Assembly: GCF_023347255.1 (NCBI RefSeq)
Contig: NZ_CP094466.1
Location: 2,914,001-2,978,000, forward strand
From: Faecalibacterium sp. I4-3-84
Lineage (GTDB): Bacteria > Bacillota > Clostridia > Oscillospirales > Ruminococcaceae
Direction: 5' to 3'
DNA: 64,000 bases
The translations under genes and the position numbers were made by a program. Positions 31,686-41,266 of this stretch are shown piece after piece; the stretch's first letter is position 1; the number at the start of each line of letters is the position of its first letter. The notes under the pieces were generated by a model, which saw nothing but the letters and a program-made list of their open reading frames with translations, did not search any database and had not been told where the DNA came from.

Positions 31686-33551
31686 ATGAGAAATACACGA
31701 CCGGAAAAGCAATCGCTTACTCCTATGCAGAAGCAGGCTGTGCTGGTGTGCAGTGTGTGCGCGCTGGCAGCCATTCTGACCATTGCCATTACCATGACGC
31801 TGCTCAAGCGCGGCAAGAACCCTGCGGCCCCGGTGGAACAGCCCTCCAGCGAGGTGCTGGTGCCGGGCGAAGAGGATATCTCGGATCACTACCAGATCAG
31901 CGAGACCTCTGCCGCCCTGCTGCCGGAGACCGCCGACGCGGGCGAGAGCTACCAGAAGGAAACGCTGTTCCTCGGCGATTCCAACACGGTGCGCCTGTAC
32001 GCCAACGGCCTGATCAGCCTGCAGCAGTTCTGCGCCAAGGAGGGCATTGGCACCCATGCCGCCCTGAACGAGGGCATCGTTACCTTTAAAAAGGACAGCA
32101 GCACCTACACCATCGCGCAGGCCGTGGCCAAAATGAAGCCCCGCCGCGTGGTCATCATGCTGGGCACCAATGATACCGGCATGAGCGTGGACGAGTTCAT
32201 CAAGAACTACACCGCGCTGGTGCAGGCCATTCAGGAAAGCTACCCCTACACCGACATCATTGTGAACACGGTGCCGCCGGTGCCTGCAAACCACGCAAAC
32301 TACCCCCACATGGACCAGACCAAGATCGACGACTTCAACATGGCCCTGCTGTCCATGTGTGAGCAGATGGGCCTGAAGTTCCTCAACAGTGCCGAAGCGC
32401 TGAAGGATGCCAACGGCTATGGCCGCGAGGATTACTACCAGACCGGCGATATCCACCTGAAGCCCGTGGGCCTGAAGGCCATGCTGAGCTATCTGCGCAC
32501 CCACGCTTACCAGACCGACGACCGCCGCCCGGACACCGCCAACATCCCCACCCGCGCCGAGTATACCCCGAACCCCAGCTCTGCGGTGACAGCACCCAGC
32601 AGCTCGGAGGCTGCAGGCTCTTCCGAAGAGCAGGGCGTGCTGTATCAGGCCAGCTACCGGGTGGACAAGACCGGCGGCACCCTTTCCAGCGGCAGCGACA
32701 GCGGCAAGACATCCCTCTCCTATGAAGTGACCAGCGCCGCCCAGTCCATCAGCGTGACGGCTGTGCCGCAGGACGGCTATGTGTTCGTCAAGTGGAGCGA
32801 CGGTGTGACCCAGAAGACCCGCACCGATACGAACTTCAAGCAGAACGTGGACGTGACCGCCGTGTTTGCAGCGGCTTCCGTGCATATCAGCAGCACCGGC
32901 AAGGCCGTGCTGGGCGATTCCTACACCTTTACCGCAAAGCTGAGCGGCAAGCACCTCACTGCCGACAGCATCCGCTGGTACGCCAACGGTGTGGAAGTGC
33001 CGCAGGCGGCGGGCAAGACCACCGTCAAGGTACAGATCGACCCCTCCATGCTCGATGCGACCTTTAAGGTGTACGCAGTGGCAAGCTACAACGGCTGCAC
33101 CGTTACCAGCAACACCCTGAATGTGACGGTCAGCGGCGTAAGCTCCGGCAGCTCTTCGTCCGGCTCCGGCAGCAGTTCCGGCTCGTCCGGCAGCACGTCG
33201 GGCAGCAGTTCTTCCGGCAGCACCAGTTCTTCCGGTGCATCGTCCGGCACCACCTCCGGGGCATCCTCCGGGGCTACATCCACCTCCGGCAGCTCGTCTC
33301 ACAGCTCTTCCAGCAGTGAGAGCACGGCTTCCCCGGCAGGCTCGGCTTCTGCTTCCAACGGAACAGCCAGCTCTTCCCATAGCACCAGCTCGTCCCACGC
33401 GGACTCTGGTGAGAGCAGCTCGGCTTCCCATAGCAGCTCCAGCAGCGAGAGCAGCTCTGCAAGCTCTGGCAGCTCCCATGCGGCTTCGGAATCCAATGCC
33501 AGCAAGGAAGCCGCCAACGAGCAGTCCGCATCCACGGACTCCGCGTCCTGA
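31686..33551 (+). CDS. Membrane-anchored SGNH/GDSL hydrolase with Ser-rich tail, 621 aa
   Basis: An extracellular lipase/esterase-type protein. One membrane anchor near residues 16-40 is followed by an SGNH domain: the catalytic block LFLGDSNTVRLY, GTND, and the D-x-x-H pair in GDIHLKPVG. Next comes a region with VTAVPQDGYVFVKWSDG, typical of InlB-type (Listeria-Bacteroides) repeats, and an Ig-like stretch. The last 140 or so residues are almost purely Ser with Gly/Thr/Ala, without an LPxTG motif. This looks like a cell-wall-spanning or glycosylated stalk. SGNH enzymes often deacetylate glycans or peptidoglycan; the substrate is unknown. Start ATG 31686 behind GGTGAGAG. Confidence 0.83.
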   Translation: MRNTRPEKQSLTPMQKQAVLVCSVCALAAILTIAITMTLLKRGKNPAAPVEQPSSEVLVPGEEDISDHYQISETSAALLPETADAGESYQKETLFLGDSNTVRLYANGLISLQQFCAKEGIGTHAALNEGIVTFKKDSSTYTIAQAVAKMKPRRVVIMLGTNDTGMSVDEFIKNYTALVQAIQESYPYTDIIVNTVPPVPANHANYPHMDQTKIDDFNMALLSMCEQMGLKFLNSAEALKDANGYGREDYYQTGDIHLKPVGLKAMLSYLRTHAYQTDDRRPDTANIPTRAEYTPNPSSAVTAPSSSEAAGSSEEQGVLYQASYRVDKTGGTLSSGSDSGKTSLSYEVTSAAQSISVTAVPQDGYVFVKWSDGVTQKTRTDTNFKQNVDVTAVFAAASVHISSTGKAVLGDSYTFTAKLSGKHLTADSIRWYANGVEVPQAAGKTTVKVQIDPSMLDATFKVYAVASYNGCTVTSNTLNVTVSGVSSGSSSSGSGSSSGSSGSTSGSSSSGSTSSSGASSGTTSGASSGATSTSGSSSHSSSSSESTASPAGSASASNGTASSSHSTSSSHADSGESSSASHSSSSSESSSASSGSSHAASESNASKEAANEQSASTDSAS

Positions 33552-33606
33552 GGCTGTCACCCCGGCCTGCTGTGCCGCATAGGCTGGCAGGAAGGGAGGC
33601 GTTTGC

Positions 33607-33828
33607 ATGTACTACGAGGAACCCCGCATCCCGGCGCTGCCCGGGGAAGAGAACGTGACCGACGGCAGCGTGGACGATTACGGCACCGACTGGGAGAACG
33701 TGGACAACGGCGCGCTGGAAGAGGAAATGGCAAAGTGTGCTGCCACCCCCTGTGATGTCAAAACCACCTGCCCGGACAACGACCCGGAGCAGACGGACGT
33801 ACCACCGTACGAAATTGTAACAGAATGA
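33607..33828 (+). CDS. Small acidic protein, 73 aa, function unknown
   Basis: ATG 33607 lies 13 bases after GGAAGGGAGG. The protein is very acidic (many Asp/Glu) with two Cys pairs spread over KCAATPCDVKTTCPD. No signal peptide, no membrane segment and no family recognised. It follows the SGNH hydrolase gene by 55 bases without a terminator and may be co-expressed with it. Codon use is similar to neighbours, which supports it as a real gene. Confidence 0.5.
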   Translation: MYYEEPRIPALPGEENVTDGSVDDYGTDWENVDNGALEEEMAKCAATPCDVKTTCPDNDPEQTDVPPYEIVTE

Positions 33829-33831
33829 TGT

Positions 33832-33867
33832 GAAGCCAGCTCTGTTTACGGCAGGGCTGGCTTCTGC
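33832..33867 (+). terminator. Hairpin after the acidic-protein gene
   Basis: GAAGCCAGCTCTG pairs with CAGGGCTGGCTTC (one T-G pair) around TTTACGG. The T tract is poor (TTCTGCC), so it may be a weak terminator. Confidence 0.6.
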
Positions 33868-33923
33868 CTGTTGTTGAGCGCATGGCAGCTGAGGCCATGG
33901 CAGAAGGAAAAGAGGGAAGGTTT

Positions 33924-34664
33924 ATGGCAAAATATTATTGCGTGCTGTTCGATGCAGACAACACCCTGCTGAACTTTGACGCAGCCGAAAGCAAGGCACT
34001 GGCCGAAACGCTGGTGAACTACGGCATTGAGCCGGACGCAGAAACGGTGCAGACCTACCGCACCATCAACTCGGAGCTGTGGCGGCAGCTGGAAAAAGGC
34101 CAGATCAAGCGGGAAAAGCTCATGGCGGAGCGGTTCACCCGCTTTCTCAAGGCCATTGATGCCGCCGGTGACGGCGTGGAAATGAACCGCTTCTATCTGG
34201 AACAGCTCTCCACCCACCCGGATCTGATGGGGCCGGAAGTGCTGGATGTGCTGCGGGAGCTCTCCGAGGTGGCGACGCTGGCCGTTGTGACCAACGGCTT
34301 CCAGAAGGTGCAGACCCGCCGTCTGGCAGAAAGCGGCATCCTGAACTTTATGGAGGATGTATTCGTCTCCGAGAAGATGGACGCCGAAAAGCCCAACCGG
34401 AAGATCTTTGACGCAGCCCTGCGCGCCCTTGGCGTGGAGAACCGGGAGCATGTGCTGATGGTGGGCGACGGCCTGAGCAGCGACATTCAGGGCGGCGCGA
34501 ATGCAGGTCTGGACACCTGCTGGTATAATCCCAATCACGCTGAGAATCCCGGCAAGGTGGTGCCCACCTACGAGATCGCAGACCTGAAGGAGCTGTATCC
34601 TCTGGTGATGGAGCAGGAAGAGCTGGCCAATGTGGGCCTGAAAAACCGCCGCCACCAGTGTTGA
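33924..34664 (+). CDS. yjjG: YjjG-type pyrimidine 5'-nucleotidase (HAD family), 246 aa
   Basis: A HAD phosphatase that dephosphorylates non-canonical pyrimidine nucleotides and dUMP in characterised homologues. The start is ATG 33924 (MAKYYCVLFDADNT) behind GAGGGAAGG. Motif I FDADNTLLNFD, motif II VVTNG, motif III lysine in EKPNRKIFD, motif IV MVGDGLSSDIQGG, then TCWYNP and an acidic C-terminus; this matches YjjG closely. The following ABC-F gene starts 35 bases after its stop. Confidence 0.85.
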   Translation: MAKYYCVLFDADNTLLNFDAAESKALAETLVNYGIEPDAETVQTYRTINSELWRQLEKGQIKREKLMAERFTRFLKAIDAAGDGVEMNRFYLEQLSTHPDLMGPEVLDVLRELSEVATLAVVTNGFQKVQTRRLAESGILNFMEDVFVSEKMDAEKPNRKIFDAALRALGVENREHVLMVGDGLSSDIQGGANAGLDTCWYNPNHAENPGKVVPTYEIADLKELYPLVMEQEELANVGLKNRRHQC

Positions 34665-34699
34665 GCCAACAAGTGGATAGAGAACGGGATCATAAAACT

Positions 34700-36595
34700 A
34701 TGCTGATACATTTGGAAAAACTAGGCAAGAGCTTTGGCGAAAAGATCGTCCTGCATGATGTGACCGCCAGCGTCGAGCGGGAGGACCGCATTGGCATCGT
34801 GGGCCAGAACGGCGCGGGCAAGACCACCCTGCTCAAGATTTTGACCGGCGAGTACCAGGACTACGAAGGTGAGTTCAGCGTGACCCACGGCGTGACGCTG
34901 GGCTATCTGGAACAGAACGCAAAGCTGGATGCCACGCTGGATCTCTACGGCGAGATGCGCTCCACCTTTGCCCCTGTGCTGGATGCCATGGCCCAGATGC
35001 AGGTGCTGGAACGCAAAATGGCCGCAAACCCGGAGGATGCCAGCCTGCTGGCCCGGCACGACCAGCTGCAGAACATCGTGGATGCCGCCGACGGCTACAA
35101 CATGGATGTGAACATCAAAAAGGTGCTGTCCGGCATGGGCTTTGCGCAGGATACATGGCAGAAGAACATTGCGGTGCTCTCCGGCGGCGAGCTGACGAGA
35201 CTGCGGCTGGCCAAGCTGCTTTTGAAAAAGCCGGATGTGCTCATTCTGGACGAGCCCACCAACCATCTGGACTTTGCCACCATGGAATGGCTGGAAAACT
35301 ACCTCAAAAGCTATTCCGGTGCGGTGCTGGTGGTCAGCCACGACCGCTACTTCCTCGATAACGTGTGTACGAAGATCTGGGAGGTCTCCTTCCAGACCAT
35401 GACCACCTACAAGGGCAACTTCTCGGCCTACCTGCCCCAGAAGGAAGCCGCCGATGCCCTGCGCCAGAAGCAGCACGATGCAGATGTGGCACTGGCCGAA
35501 AAGCTGCAGGACTATGTGGACCGCAACCTTGTGCGCGCCTCCACCACCAAAATGGCCCAGAGCCGCCGCAGGCAGCTGGAAAAGCTGGAGATCACCGAAG
35601 CGCCCAAGGACGAGACCAACCAGCTCAAGTTCCGGTTTGAATATGACGTAGAACCGTGGAACGAACTGGTGCTGCTCAAGAACCTGACCATCAAAATAGG
35701 GGAGCGCACCCTGCTGGAACCCTTTACCTACACGGTGTGCCGCGGCCAGCGGCTGGTGATCGCAGGCCCCAACGGCGCGGGCAAGTCCACCCTGATGCAG
35801 GTGCTGGATGGCAAGCGCCGCCCCTCCGGCGGCATGGTGCGGCTGGGCACCGGCGCACGGCCCAGCATCTTTGCCCAGCAGCAGAACCGTCTGGGACAGG
35901 GCCGGGTCATCGATGTGATCTGGAACAAGTACCCCCGCATGACCGAGCTGGAGGTGCGCAGCCATCTGGCAAAGCTGGGCTTCCGGGGCGAGACGGTGTT
36001 CAAGCCCTGCGAGGCGCTTTCCGGTGGCGAGCTGGCCCGCCTGCGCTTTGCGGAGATCGTGCTGGAACGGCCCAACCTGCTGTTTCTGGATGAGCCCACC
36101 AACCATCTGGACATCTACACCCGCGAAAATCTTACCGAGGCCCTCATGGCCTACACCGGCACGCTGCTGCTGGTCACCCATGACCGCCACCTGATGAACA
36201 GTCTGGCCTGCCCCATTCTCTACCTTGAGGACGGCAAGGCCACCCTCTACCCCAGCTACGATGCCCTGATGGGCCGCAGCGCCCCGGCCCCTGCCGTGCA
36301 GAAGGCCGCCGAACCGGCCAAGACCGGCTACGGCAGGGAGCAGCGCCGCCGCCGCGCAGAGCTGCGGGCCAAGATCAAGGCCTGCGAGGACGAGATGGAA
36401 GCCTGCGGTGCACGCGAAGTGGAGCTGGACAACGAGATCAACTCCCCGGAGGTGTACAACGACCCCGACCTGCTGCGCCAGAAGAGCGACGAGCTGAGCG
36501 ACCTGCGCTTCCATCAGGAAGAGCTGTTTGCCGCGTGGGAAGCTGCCATGGAAGAGCAGGAAAGCTACGAGCAGAGCCAGCAGACCGAAGAGTAA
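34700..36595 (+). CDS. ABC-F family ATPase (ribosome-associated), 631 aa
   Basis: Two ATP-binding cassettes on one chain and no membrane domain. Domain 1 has Walker A GQNGAGKTT, signature LSGGELTRLRLAKLL and Walker B LILDEPTNHLD; domain 2 has GPNGAGKST, LSGGELARLRFAEI and LFLDEPTNHLD. The inter-domain linker contains Arg-rich TTKMAQSRRRQLEKL (P-site tRNA interaction motif in this family), and the C-terminal 90 residues form a charged coiled coil (from REQRRRRAELR). This fits the Uup/YdiF/YheS group of translation factors. Antibiotic protection cannot be predicted. Start ATG 34700. Confidence 0.93.
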   Translation: MLIHLEKLGKSFGEKIVLHDVTASVEREDRIGIVGQNGAGKTTLLKILTGEYQDYEGEFSVTHGVTLGYLEQNAKLDATLDLYGEMRSTFAPVLDAMAQMQVLERKMAANPEDASLLARHDQLQNIVDAADGYNMDVNIKKVLSGMGFAQDTWQKNIAVLSGGELTRLRLAKLLLKKPDVLILDEPTNHLDFATMEWLENYLKSYSGAVLVVSHDRYFLDNVCTKIWEVSFQTMTTYKGNFSAYLPQKEAADALRQKQHDADVALAEKLQDYVDRNLVRASTTKMAQSRRRQLEKLEITEAPKDETNQLKFRFEYDVEPWNELVLLKNLTIKIGERTLLEPFTYTVCRGQRLVIAGPNGAGKSTLMQVLDGKRRPSGGMVRLGTGARPSIFAQQQNRLGQGRVIDVIWNKYPRMTELEVRSHLAKLGFRGETVFKPCEALSGGELARLRFAEIVLERPNLLFLDEPTNHLDIYTRENLTEALMAYTGTLLLVTHDRHLMNSLACPILYLEDGKATLYPSYDALMGRSAPAPAVQKAAEPAKTGYGREQRRRRAELRAKIKACEDEMEACGAREVELDNEINSPEVYNDPDLLRQKSDELSDLRFHQEELFAAWEAAMEEQESYEQSQQTEE

Positions 36596-36608
36596 AGGAG
36601 GGTGCAGC

Positions 36609-37154
36609 ATGCCCCAAAACAGACGCAGTTACGAAAAAACGCGCCGCATCGCCCTTTCCGGCCTGCTGTTTGCGCTGGCCATGGCACTTTCGTTCATTGA
36701 GGGCACGCTCACCATCCCGGGCCTTTTGCCGGGCATGAAGCTGGGCCTTGCCAACATCGTGGTGATGTACGCGCTGTTTTTCATGGGGCCGAGGCAGGCG
36801 CTGGTGCTGGATGTGCTCAAGGCACTGTTCGTGTTTCTGGTGTCCGGCTTCACGGCGGGCTTTCTCTCGCTGTGCGGCGGCCTTTTGTCCCTGCTGGTGA
36901 TGTGGGTGCTGTACTATCTGCTGCCGGTGCGGCCCACCTGGTTCATCCTGTCCGTATGCGGCGCACTGGCCCACAACATCGGCCAGCTGCTGGGTGCAGG
37001 CGTGATCATCTCGTCCTCGCTCTCGTTCTACTATGCGCCGGTCATGCTGGTGCTGGGCCTTGTGATGGGCGCACTGACCTCCATCACCCTCAAGGCCCTG
37101 CTGCCGGCTCTTGGCAAAATGGGCTTCTCCACGCAGGAAAAGCGGGGGGAATAA
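36609..37154 (+). CDS. Gx transporter family membrane protein, 181 aa
   Basis: A five- or six-helix protein of the family annotated as heptaprenyl diphosphate synthase component I-like or Gx transporter (ECF S-component-like). The signatures ALSGLLFALAMALSFIEG, LPGMKLGLANIVVMYALF and AHNIGQLLGA are intact. The start is ATG 36609 behind AAAGGAGGGTGC. It follows the ABC-F gene by 13 bases. In other Firmicutes it sits beside NusG_II-domain or ApbE proteins; neither is here. Substrate unknown. Confidence 0.8.
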   Translation: MPQNRRSYEKTRRIALSGLLFALAMALSFIEGTLTIPGLLPGMKLGLANIVVMYALFFMGPRQALVLDVLKALFVFLVSGFTAGFLSLCGGLLSLLVMWVLYYLLPVRPTWFILSVCGALAHNIGQLLGAGVIISSSLSFYYAPVMLVLGLVMGALTSITLKALLPALGKMGFSTQEKRGE

Positions 37155-37175
37155 CCAACCGTCCATGCATCACAG

Positions 37176-37203
37176 TTGCATTTTGGCCGGAAATCAGTAT
37201 AAT
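37176..37203 (+). promoter_or_regulatory. Promoter of lon
   Basis: TTGCAT (37176-37181), a 16-base spacer, TATAAT (37198-37203). The predicted leader is about 85 bases. No clear CIRCE or CtsR box was seen. Confidence 0.78.
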
Positions 37204-37295
37204 AAGGAAACAACCTGCTATTTTAAAGATAAAATCTCTTGCATACAGCGCTGCCGCCGTGGGAAAGTGCGCGGCAGCCGGGAGGTGTTTGCACT

Positions 37296-39755
37296 ATGAG
37301 TGAAAAAGTTACCATCAAGGTGGAGCGCAAAAAGCTGCATCTGCCCACCATCGCCCTGCGGGGGCTGGTGGTGTTCCCCAACAATCTCGTCCACTTTGAG
37401 GTGGGCCGCGAAAAGAGCATTGCCGCCGTGGAGTGGGCAATGGCAAATAATTCCAACGTGTTTCTGGTGGCACAGAAGTCCATGGACACCACCGAGCCGC
37501 AGCAGGCAGACCTGTTCAGCTACGGCGTGGTGGCCGAGGTCAAGCAGGTGCTGCGCGTCTCCGGGGACCTTGTAAAGGTCCTGGTGGAGGGCAAGTACCG
37601 CGCAAAGCTCAGTGCACTGGATGCCAGCGGCGATTTTCTGCTTTCGGAGGTGCGCCCGGCCCCGGTGCGCGCAGGCAAGGCCGACGATGCCGTGGAGACC
37701 GAAGCGCTGCTGCGCGCCCTCAAGGCCGGGTTTGACGAGTACCTTGGTATGAACCCGCGCCTTGGCAAGGACGTGGTGTTTGCCATCGTTTCCAGCGACG
37801 ACCCCGCCTTCCTCAGCGAGTACATGCCTGCAAACCTGCTGTTCCGCTACGAGGACAAGCAGGCCGTGATGGACGAGGGCACCCTGAACGGACGGCTGAA
37901 AAAGCTCATCGAGATGCTGCGCCGTGAGTGTCAGGTAATGAAAATTGAAAAGGAGATCGCGGAAAAGGTCAACGAGTCCATGGACAAGAACCAGCGCGAT
38001 TACTACCTGCACGAACAGCTGCACATCATCAGCGACGAGCTGGGCGAGGGCGACGACACCCACGCCGAGGCCGACGAGTACCGCCGCAGGATCACCGGGC
38101 TGCACCTTGCCGAGGACAGCGAGAAGAAACTGCTCAAGGAAGTGGACCGCCTTGCCAAGATGCAGGGCTCCAATCAGGAGGCAACGGTCATCCGCACCTA
38201 TCTGGACACCTGTCTGGACCTGCCGTGGAACACCTTTACGGTGGACGACCTTGATATCAGCCGCGCACAGCAGATTCTGGACCGCGACCACTACGGCCTG
38301 AAAAAGGTGAAGGACCGCATTCTGGAAACGCTGGCCGTGCGCAAGCTGGCACCGGACGTGAAGGCACAGATCATCTGCCTTGTAGGCCCTCCGGGCGTGG
38401 GCAAGACCAGTATTGCACGCTCCATCGCCGAAAGTCTGGGCCGCAAGTATGTGCGCATCAGCCTTGGCGGCGTGCGGGATGAAGCCGAGATCCGCGGCCA
38501 CCGCCGCACCTATATCGGCGCGATGCCCGGCAAGATCATCACTGCCATGATCTCTGCCAAGAGCGCGAACCCCCTCATGCTGCTGGACGAGATCGACAAG
38601 CTGGCAGGCGACTTCCGCGGCGACCCGGCCGCAGCCCTGCTGGAAGCGCTGGACCCGGAGCAGAACAGCACCTTCAACGACCATTTCATCGATATCCCGT
38701 TCGATTTGAGCCATGTGCTCTTTATCACCACCGCCAACGATCTGGGCAGCATCCCCGGCCCCCTGCGCGACCGCATGGACGTGATCGAGCTGCCCAGCTA
38801 CACCCGCGTGGAAAAATACAACATTGCCCGCAAGCACCTGCTGCCCAAGCAGCTCAAGGCCTGCGGCCTGACCGGCAAGGTCACGCTGAGCCAGAGCGCG
38901 CTGTACGGCATCATCGACGGCTACACCCGCGAGGCCGGTGTGCGCAATCTGGAACGCACCATCACCAGCGTGCTGCGCAAGTGCGCCCGCAAGATCGCCG
39001 CAGGCGAGGTGGAAAGCGTCTCCGTTACCGGCACCATGCTGGAACAGCTGCTTGGCCCCCGCTTTGTCAAGCCCGACTTCCTCAACCGCACCAACGCGGT
39101 GGGCATCGCCAACGGTCTGGCATGGACCAGCGTGGGCGGCGAGACGTTGCCCATCGAGGTGCAGGTGATGGACAACGGCAGCGGCAAGATCACCGTCACC
39201 GGTTCGCTGGGCGACGTGATGAAGGAGAGCGCTCAGCTGGCCGTTACGTGGGTGCGCGTGCACGCCGCCGAGTACGGCATCGACCCGGAAAAGCTCAAAA
39301 AGTGCGACCTGCACATCCACGCCCCGGAGGGCGCAGTGCCCAAGGACGGCCCTTCTGCCGGTGTCACCCTGACCACGGCGCTGGTGTCCTGCCTGTCCGG
39401 CATCCCGGTGCGCGGTGATGTGGCCATGACCGGCGAGATCACCCTGCACGGCAACGTGCTGCCCATCGGCGGCCTGCGGGAAAAGAGCATGGCGGCCTAC
39501 CGCGAGGGCATGAAAACGGTGCTCATCCCCAAGGACAACGAACCCGACCTGTATGAGGTGGACGACGAGGTGAAGAAGAACCTCACCTTCCTGCCCATGC
39601 AGAGCCTGACGCAGGTGCTGAACGCGGCCCTGCTCAAGCCCCAGAACGCAAAGAAGGCCAAGGCTCCCAGCCGCACCCATGCAAAGAAAAAGGCGGCAGA
39701 CGCCGCCATCGTGCCGCCCACCGCAGAAAAGCCCCAGCCCGGCGCGGTGTGCTGA
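37296..39755 (+). CDS. lon: ATP-dependent protease Lon, 819 aa
   Basis: Degrades misfolded and regulatory proteins. The chosen start is ATG 37296 ([23 protein letters not shown]) behind CCGGGAGGTG. The LAN substrate-binding domain (about 1-210), coiled linker, AAA+ domain with Walker [10 protein letters not shown] and Walker [11 protein letters not shown], and the C-terminal protease with the Ser-Lys dyad (KDGPSAGVT and downstream Lys in [10 protein letters not shown]) are intact. A basic tail, [18 protein letters not shown], extends past the protease. The lon-engB order is common in Firmicutes. Confidence 0.97.
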   Translation: MSEKVTIKVERKKLHLPTIALRGLVVFPNNLVHFEVGREKSIAAVEWAMANNSNVFLVAQKSMDTTEPQQADLFSYGVVAEVKQVLRVSGDLVKVLVEGKYRAKLSALDASGDFLLSEVRPAPVRAGKADDAVETEALLRALKAGFDEYLGMNPRLGKDVVFAIVSSDDPAFLSEYMPANLLFRYEDKQAVMDEGTLNGRLKKLIEMLRRECQVMKIEKEIAEKVNESMDKNQRDYYLHEQLHIISDELGEGDDTHAEADEYRRRITGLHLAEDSEKKLLKEVDRLAKMQGSNQEATVIRTYLDTCLDLPWNTFTVDDLDISRAQQILDRDHYGLKKVKDRILETLAVRKLAPDVKAQIICLVGPPGVGKTSIARSIAESLGRKYVRISLGGVRDEAEIRGHRRTYIGAMPGKIITAMISAKSANPLMLLDEIDKLAGDFRGDPAAALLEALDPEQNSTFNDHFIDIPFDLSHVLFITTANDLGSIPGPLRDRMDVIELPSYTRVEKYNIARKHLLPKQLKACGLTGKVTLSQSALYGIIDGYTREAGVRNLERTITSVLRKCARKIAAGEVESVSVTGTMLEQLLGPRFVKPDFLNRTNAVGIANGLAWTSVGGETLPIEVQVMDNGSGKITVTGSLGDVMKESAQLAVTWVRVHAAEYGIDPEKLKKCDLHIHAPEGAVPKDGPSAGVTLTTALVSCLSGIPVRGDVAMTGEITLHGNVLPIGGLREKSMAAYREGMKTVLIPKDNEPDLYEVDDEVKKNLTFLPMQSLTQVLNAALLKPQNAKKAKAPSRTHAKKKAADAAIVPPTAEKPQPGAVC

Positions 39756-39771
39756 GAATAGGGCAGGGCGG

Positions 39772-39870
39772 CAGATAGCTTTCTCCGCGAACAGCCCGGG
39801 ACTCCAGTCCCGCCCCAACGCTTGCGCGCCGGGGCCCCACCCCCAGGACATTCGCTGGAGAAACTATCTG
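39772..39870. repeat. 99-bp imperfect inverted repeat element
   Basis: The ends CAGATAGCTTTCTCCGCGAA (39772-39791) and TTCGCTGGAGAAACTATCTG (39851-39870) are near-perfect inverted repeats. The middle is GC-rich with internal dyads (GGGACTCCAGTCCC, GCGCGCC). No ORF. It sits between lon and engB and looks like a small dispersed palindromic element. Confidence 0.75.
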
Positions 39871-39909
39871 ACGATCCTCCGATCCCCTTATCAAAGAAAG
39901 GAAAGCTCC

Positions 39910-40509
39910 ATGAATTACAACAAAGCTGATTTCATTGCCAGCTACGGCATTTCCAGCCAGCTGCCCGAGAGCGACCGCCCGGAACTGAGCTTTTCGGGGC
40001 GGTCCAACGTGGGTAAATCCAGCCTCATCAATAAGCTGTGCAGCCGCAAAAACCTTGCCCGTGTGTCCAGTACGCCGGGCAAAACGGCCACCATCAATTT
40101 CTATTCGGTGGACGACTGCTACTTTGTGGACCTGCCCGGCTACGGCTACGCCAAGGTGAGCAACGCCGACCGTGAGCGCTGGGACGACCTGATCAACAGC
40201 TACTTTGAAGCACCCCGCCACCACACCCTGCTGGTGCAGCTGCTGGACTGCCGCCACGCCCCCAGCGCCGACGATGAGCAGATGCTGCGCTATCTGCATT
40301 ATCACCAGATCCCCTACGTGGTGGCCCTGACCAAGGCCGACAAGCTCAAAAAGAGCCAGCTGGCCAAAACGCTGGAAGACTTTGAGAACTTCTGCCGCCC
40401 CTATGGCTGCCAGAAGGTGGTGCTGACCAGCGGCGAGAACGGCTACGGCATCCCGGAGCTGCAGGCGGTGCTCAATGCCGCTGTGGCCGGGGAACAGGAA
40501 GCGGAGTAA
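39910..40509 (+). CDS. engB: Ribosome-biogenesis GTPase EngB/YsxC, 199 aa
   Basis: Needed for 50S subunit assembly. The start is ATG 39910 (MNYNKADFIASYG) behind AAAGGAAAG. G1 SGRSNVGKSSLI, G2 region SSTPGKTATINFY, G3 DLPGYGYAKV, G4 ALTKADKL and G5 LTSGENG are all present, with the TRmE/Era-like length of about 200. It follows lon after a 154-base spacer occupied by the palindromic element, and is 3 bases before the next gene. Confidence 0.96.
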   Translation: MNYNKADFIASYGISSQLPESDRPELSFSGRSNVGKSSLINKLCSRKNLARVSSTPGKTATINFYSVDDCYFVDLPGYGYAKVSNADRERWDDLINSYFEAPRHHTLLVQLLDCRHAPSADDEQMLRYLHYHQIPYVVALTKADKLKKSQLAKTLEDFENFCRPYGCQKVVLTSGENGYGIPELQAVLNAAVAGEQEAE

Positions 40510-40512
40510 ACC

Positions 40513-41262
40513 ATGGCCTACAACGAATTTGCCTATTTCTACGATGAATTCAACGGCGAGGCCGATTACGATGCCCTGTATGCCCACATCCATGCAAAGC
40601 TCAAGGAGCACGGCATCCACGACGGCATCCTTGCCGACCTTGGCTGCGGCACAGGTGAGCTGACGTTGATGCTCACGCAGGCGGGCTATGATATGATCGG
40701 CATTGACCAGTCCGAGGAGATGCTCTGCGTTGTGCGCGATAAGGCCGAACAGCTGGGCCTTTCCGGCAGGCTGCTGCTGCTCCGGCAGGATCTGCTCAAG
40801 CTGGATCTGTACGGCACCATCCGGGGCGCGGTGTCCACCTTTGACACCTTCAACCACATCCCGGATCTCGACACCGCCATTGCCAACGCGGGCTTTTTCA
40901 TGGAGAAGGGCGGGGTGTTCCTGTTCGATATGAACACGCCCTACAAGCACCGGAACGTGCTGGGCGACAACGCGTTCACCTTTGAGGAAGAGGATGCCGC
41001 CTGTGTGTGGCGCAACCACTACGATGCCGCCAACCGCCGCGTGGAGATCACCGTGGACATCGACTACCACGAGACCGGCGAGCACTTCCACGAGCAGTTC
41101 TGCGAGTACACCTATGACCTTGACACCATCCGCACCGCGCTGGAAAAGCACGGCTTTGCGCTGGAAAGCGTCTGCGACGGCGAGACCTTCGGCCCGCTGA
41201 CCGAGGACAGCCAGCGCTATTTCTTCTGCGCAGTCAAGCAGTATACACAATTGGAGGGATAA
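40513..41262 (+). CDS. Class I SAM-dependent methyltransferase, 249 aa
   Basis: SAM-binding motif I is LADLGCGTGELT (about residue 42), motif II GIDQSEEML, motif IV region STFDTFNHI. The C-terminal half folds as a beta-sheet cap (EEEDAACVWRNHYDAANRRVE). It resembles bacterial small-molecule methyltransferases often found beside engB or hslO, but no substrate can be assigned. The ATG is 3 bases after the engB stop and 4 bases before the hslO start, so the three are translated from one message. Confidence 0.87.
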   Translation: MAYNEFAYFYDEFNGEADYDALYAHIHAKLKEHGIHDGILADLGCGTGELTLMLTQAGYDMIGIDQSEEMLCVVRDKAEQLGLSGRLLLLRQDLLKLDLYGTIRGAVSTFDTFNHIPDLDTAIANAGFFMEKGGVFLFDMNTPYKHRNVLGDNAFTFEEEDAACVWRNHYDAANRRVEITVDIDYHETGEHFHEQFCEYTYDLDTIRTALEKHGFALESVCDGETFGPLTEDSQRYFFCAVKQYTQLEG

Positions 41263-41266
41263 CTTT

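Noticed and set aside
34700-36595. Antibiotic-resistance ABC-F gene
   Set aside because: The sequence fits housekeeping Uup/YdiF-type ABC-F proteins; no resistance-specific linker can be recognised by eye and the context is chromosomal.
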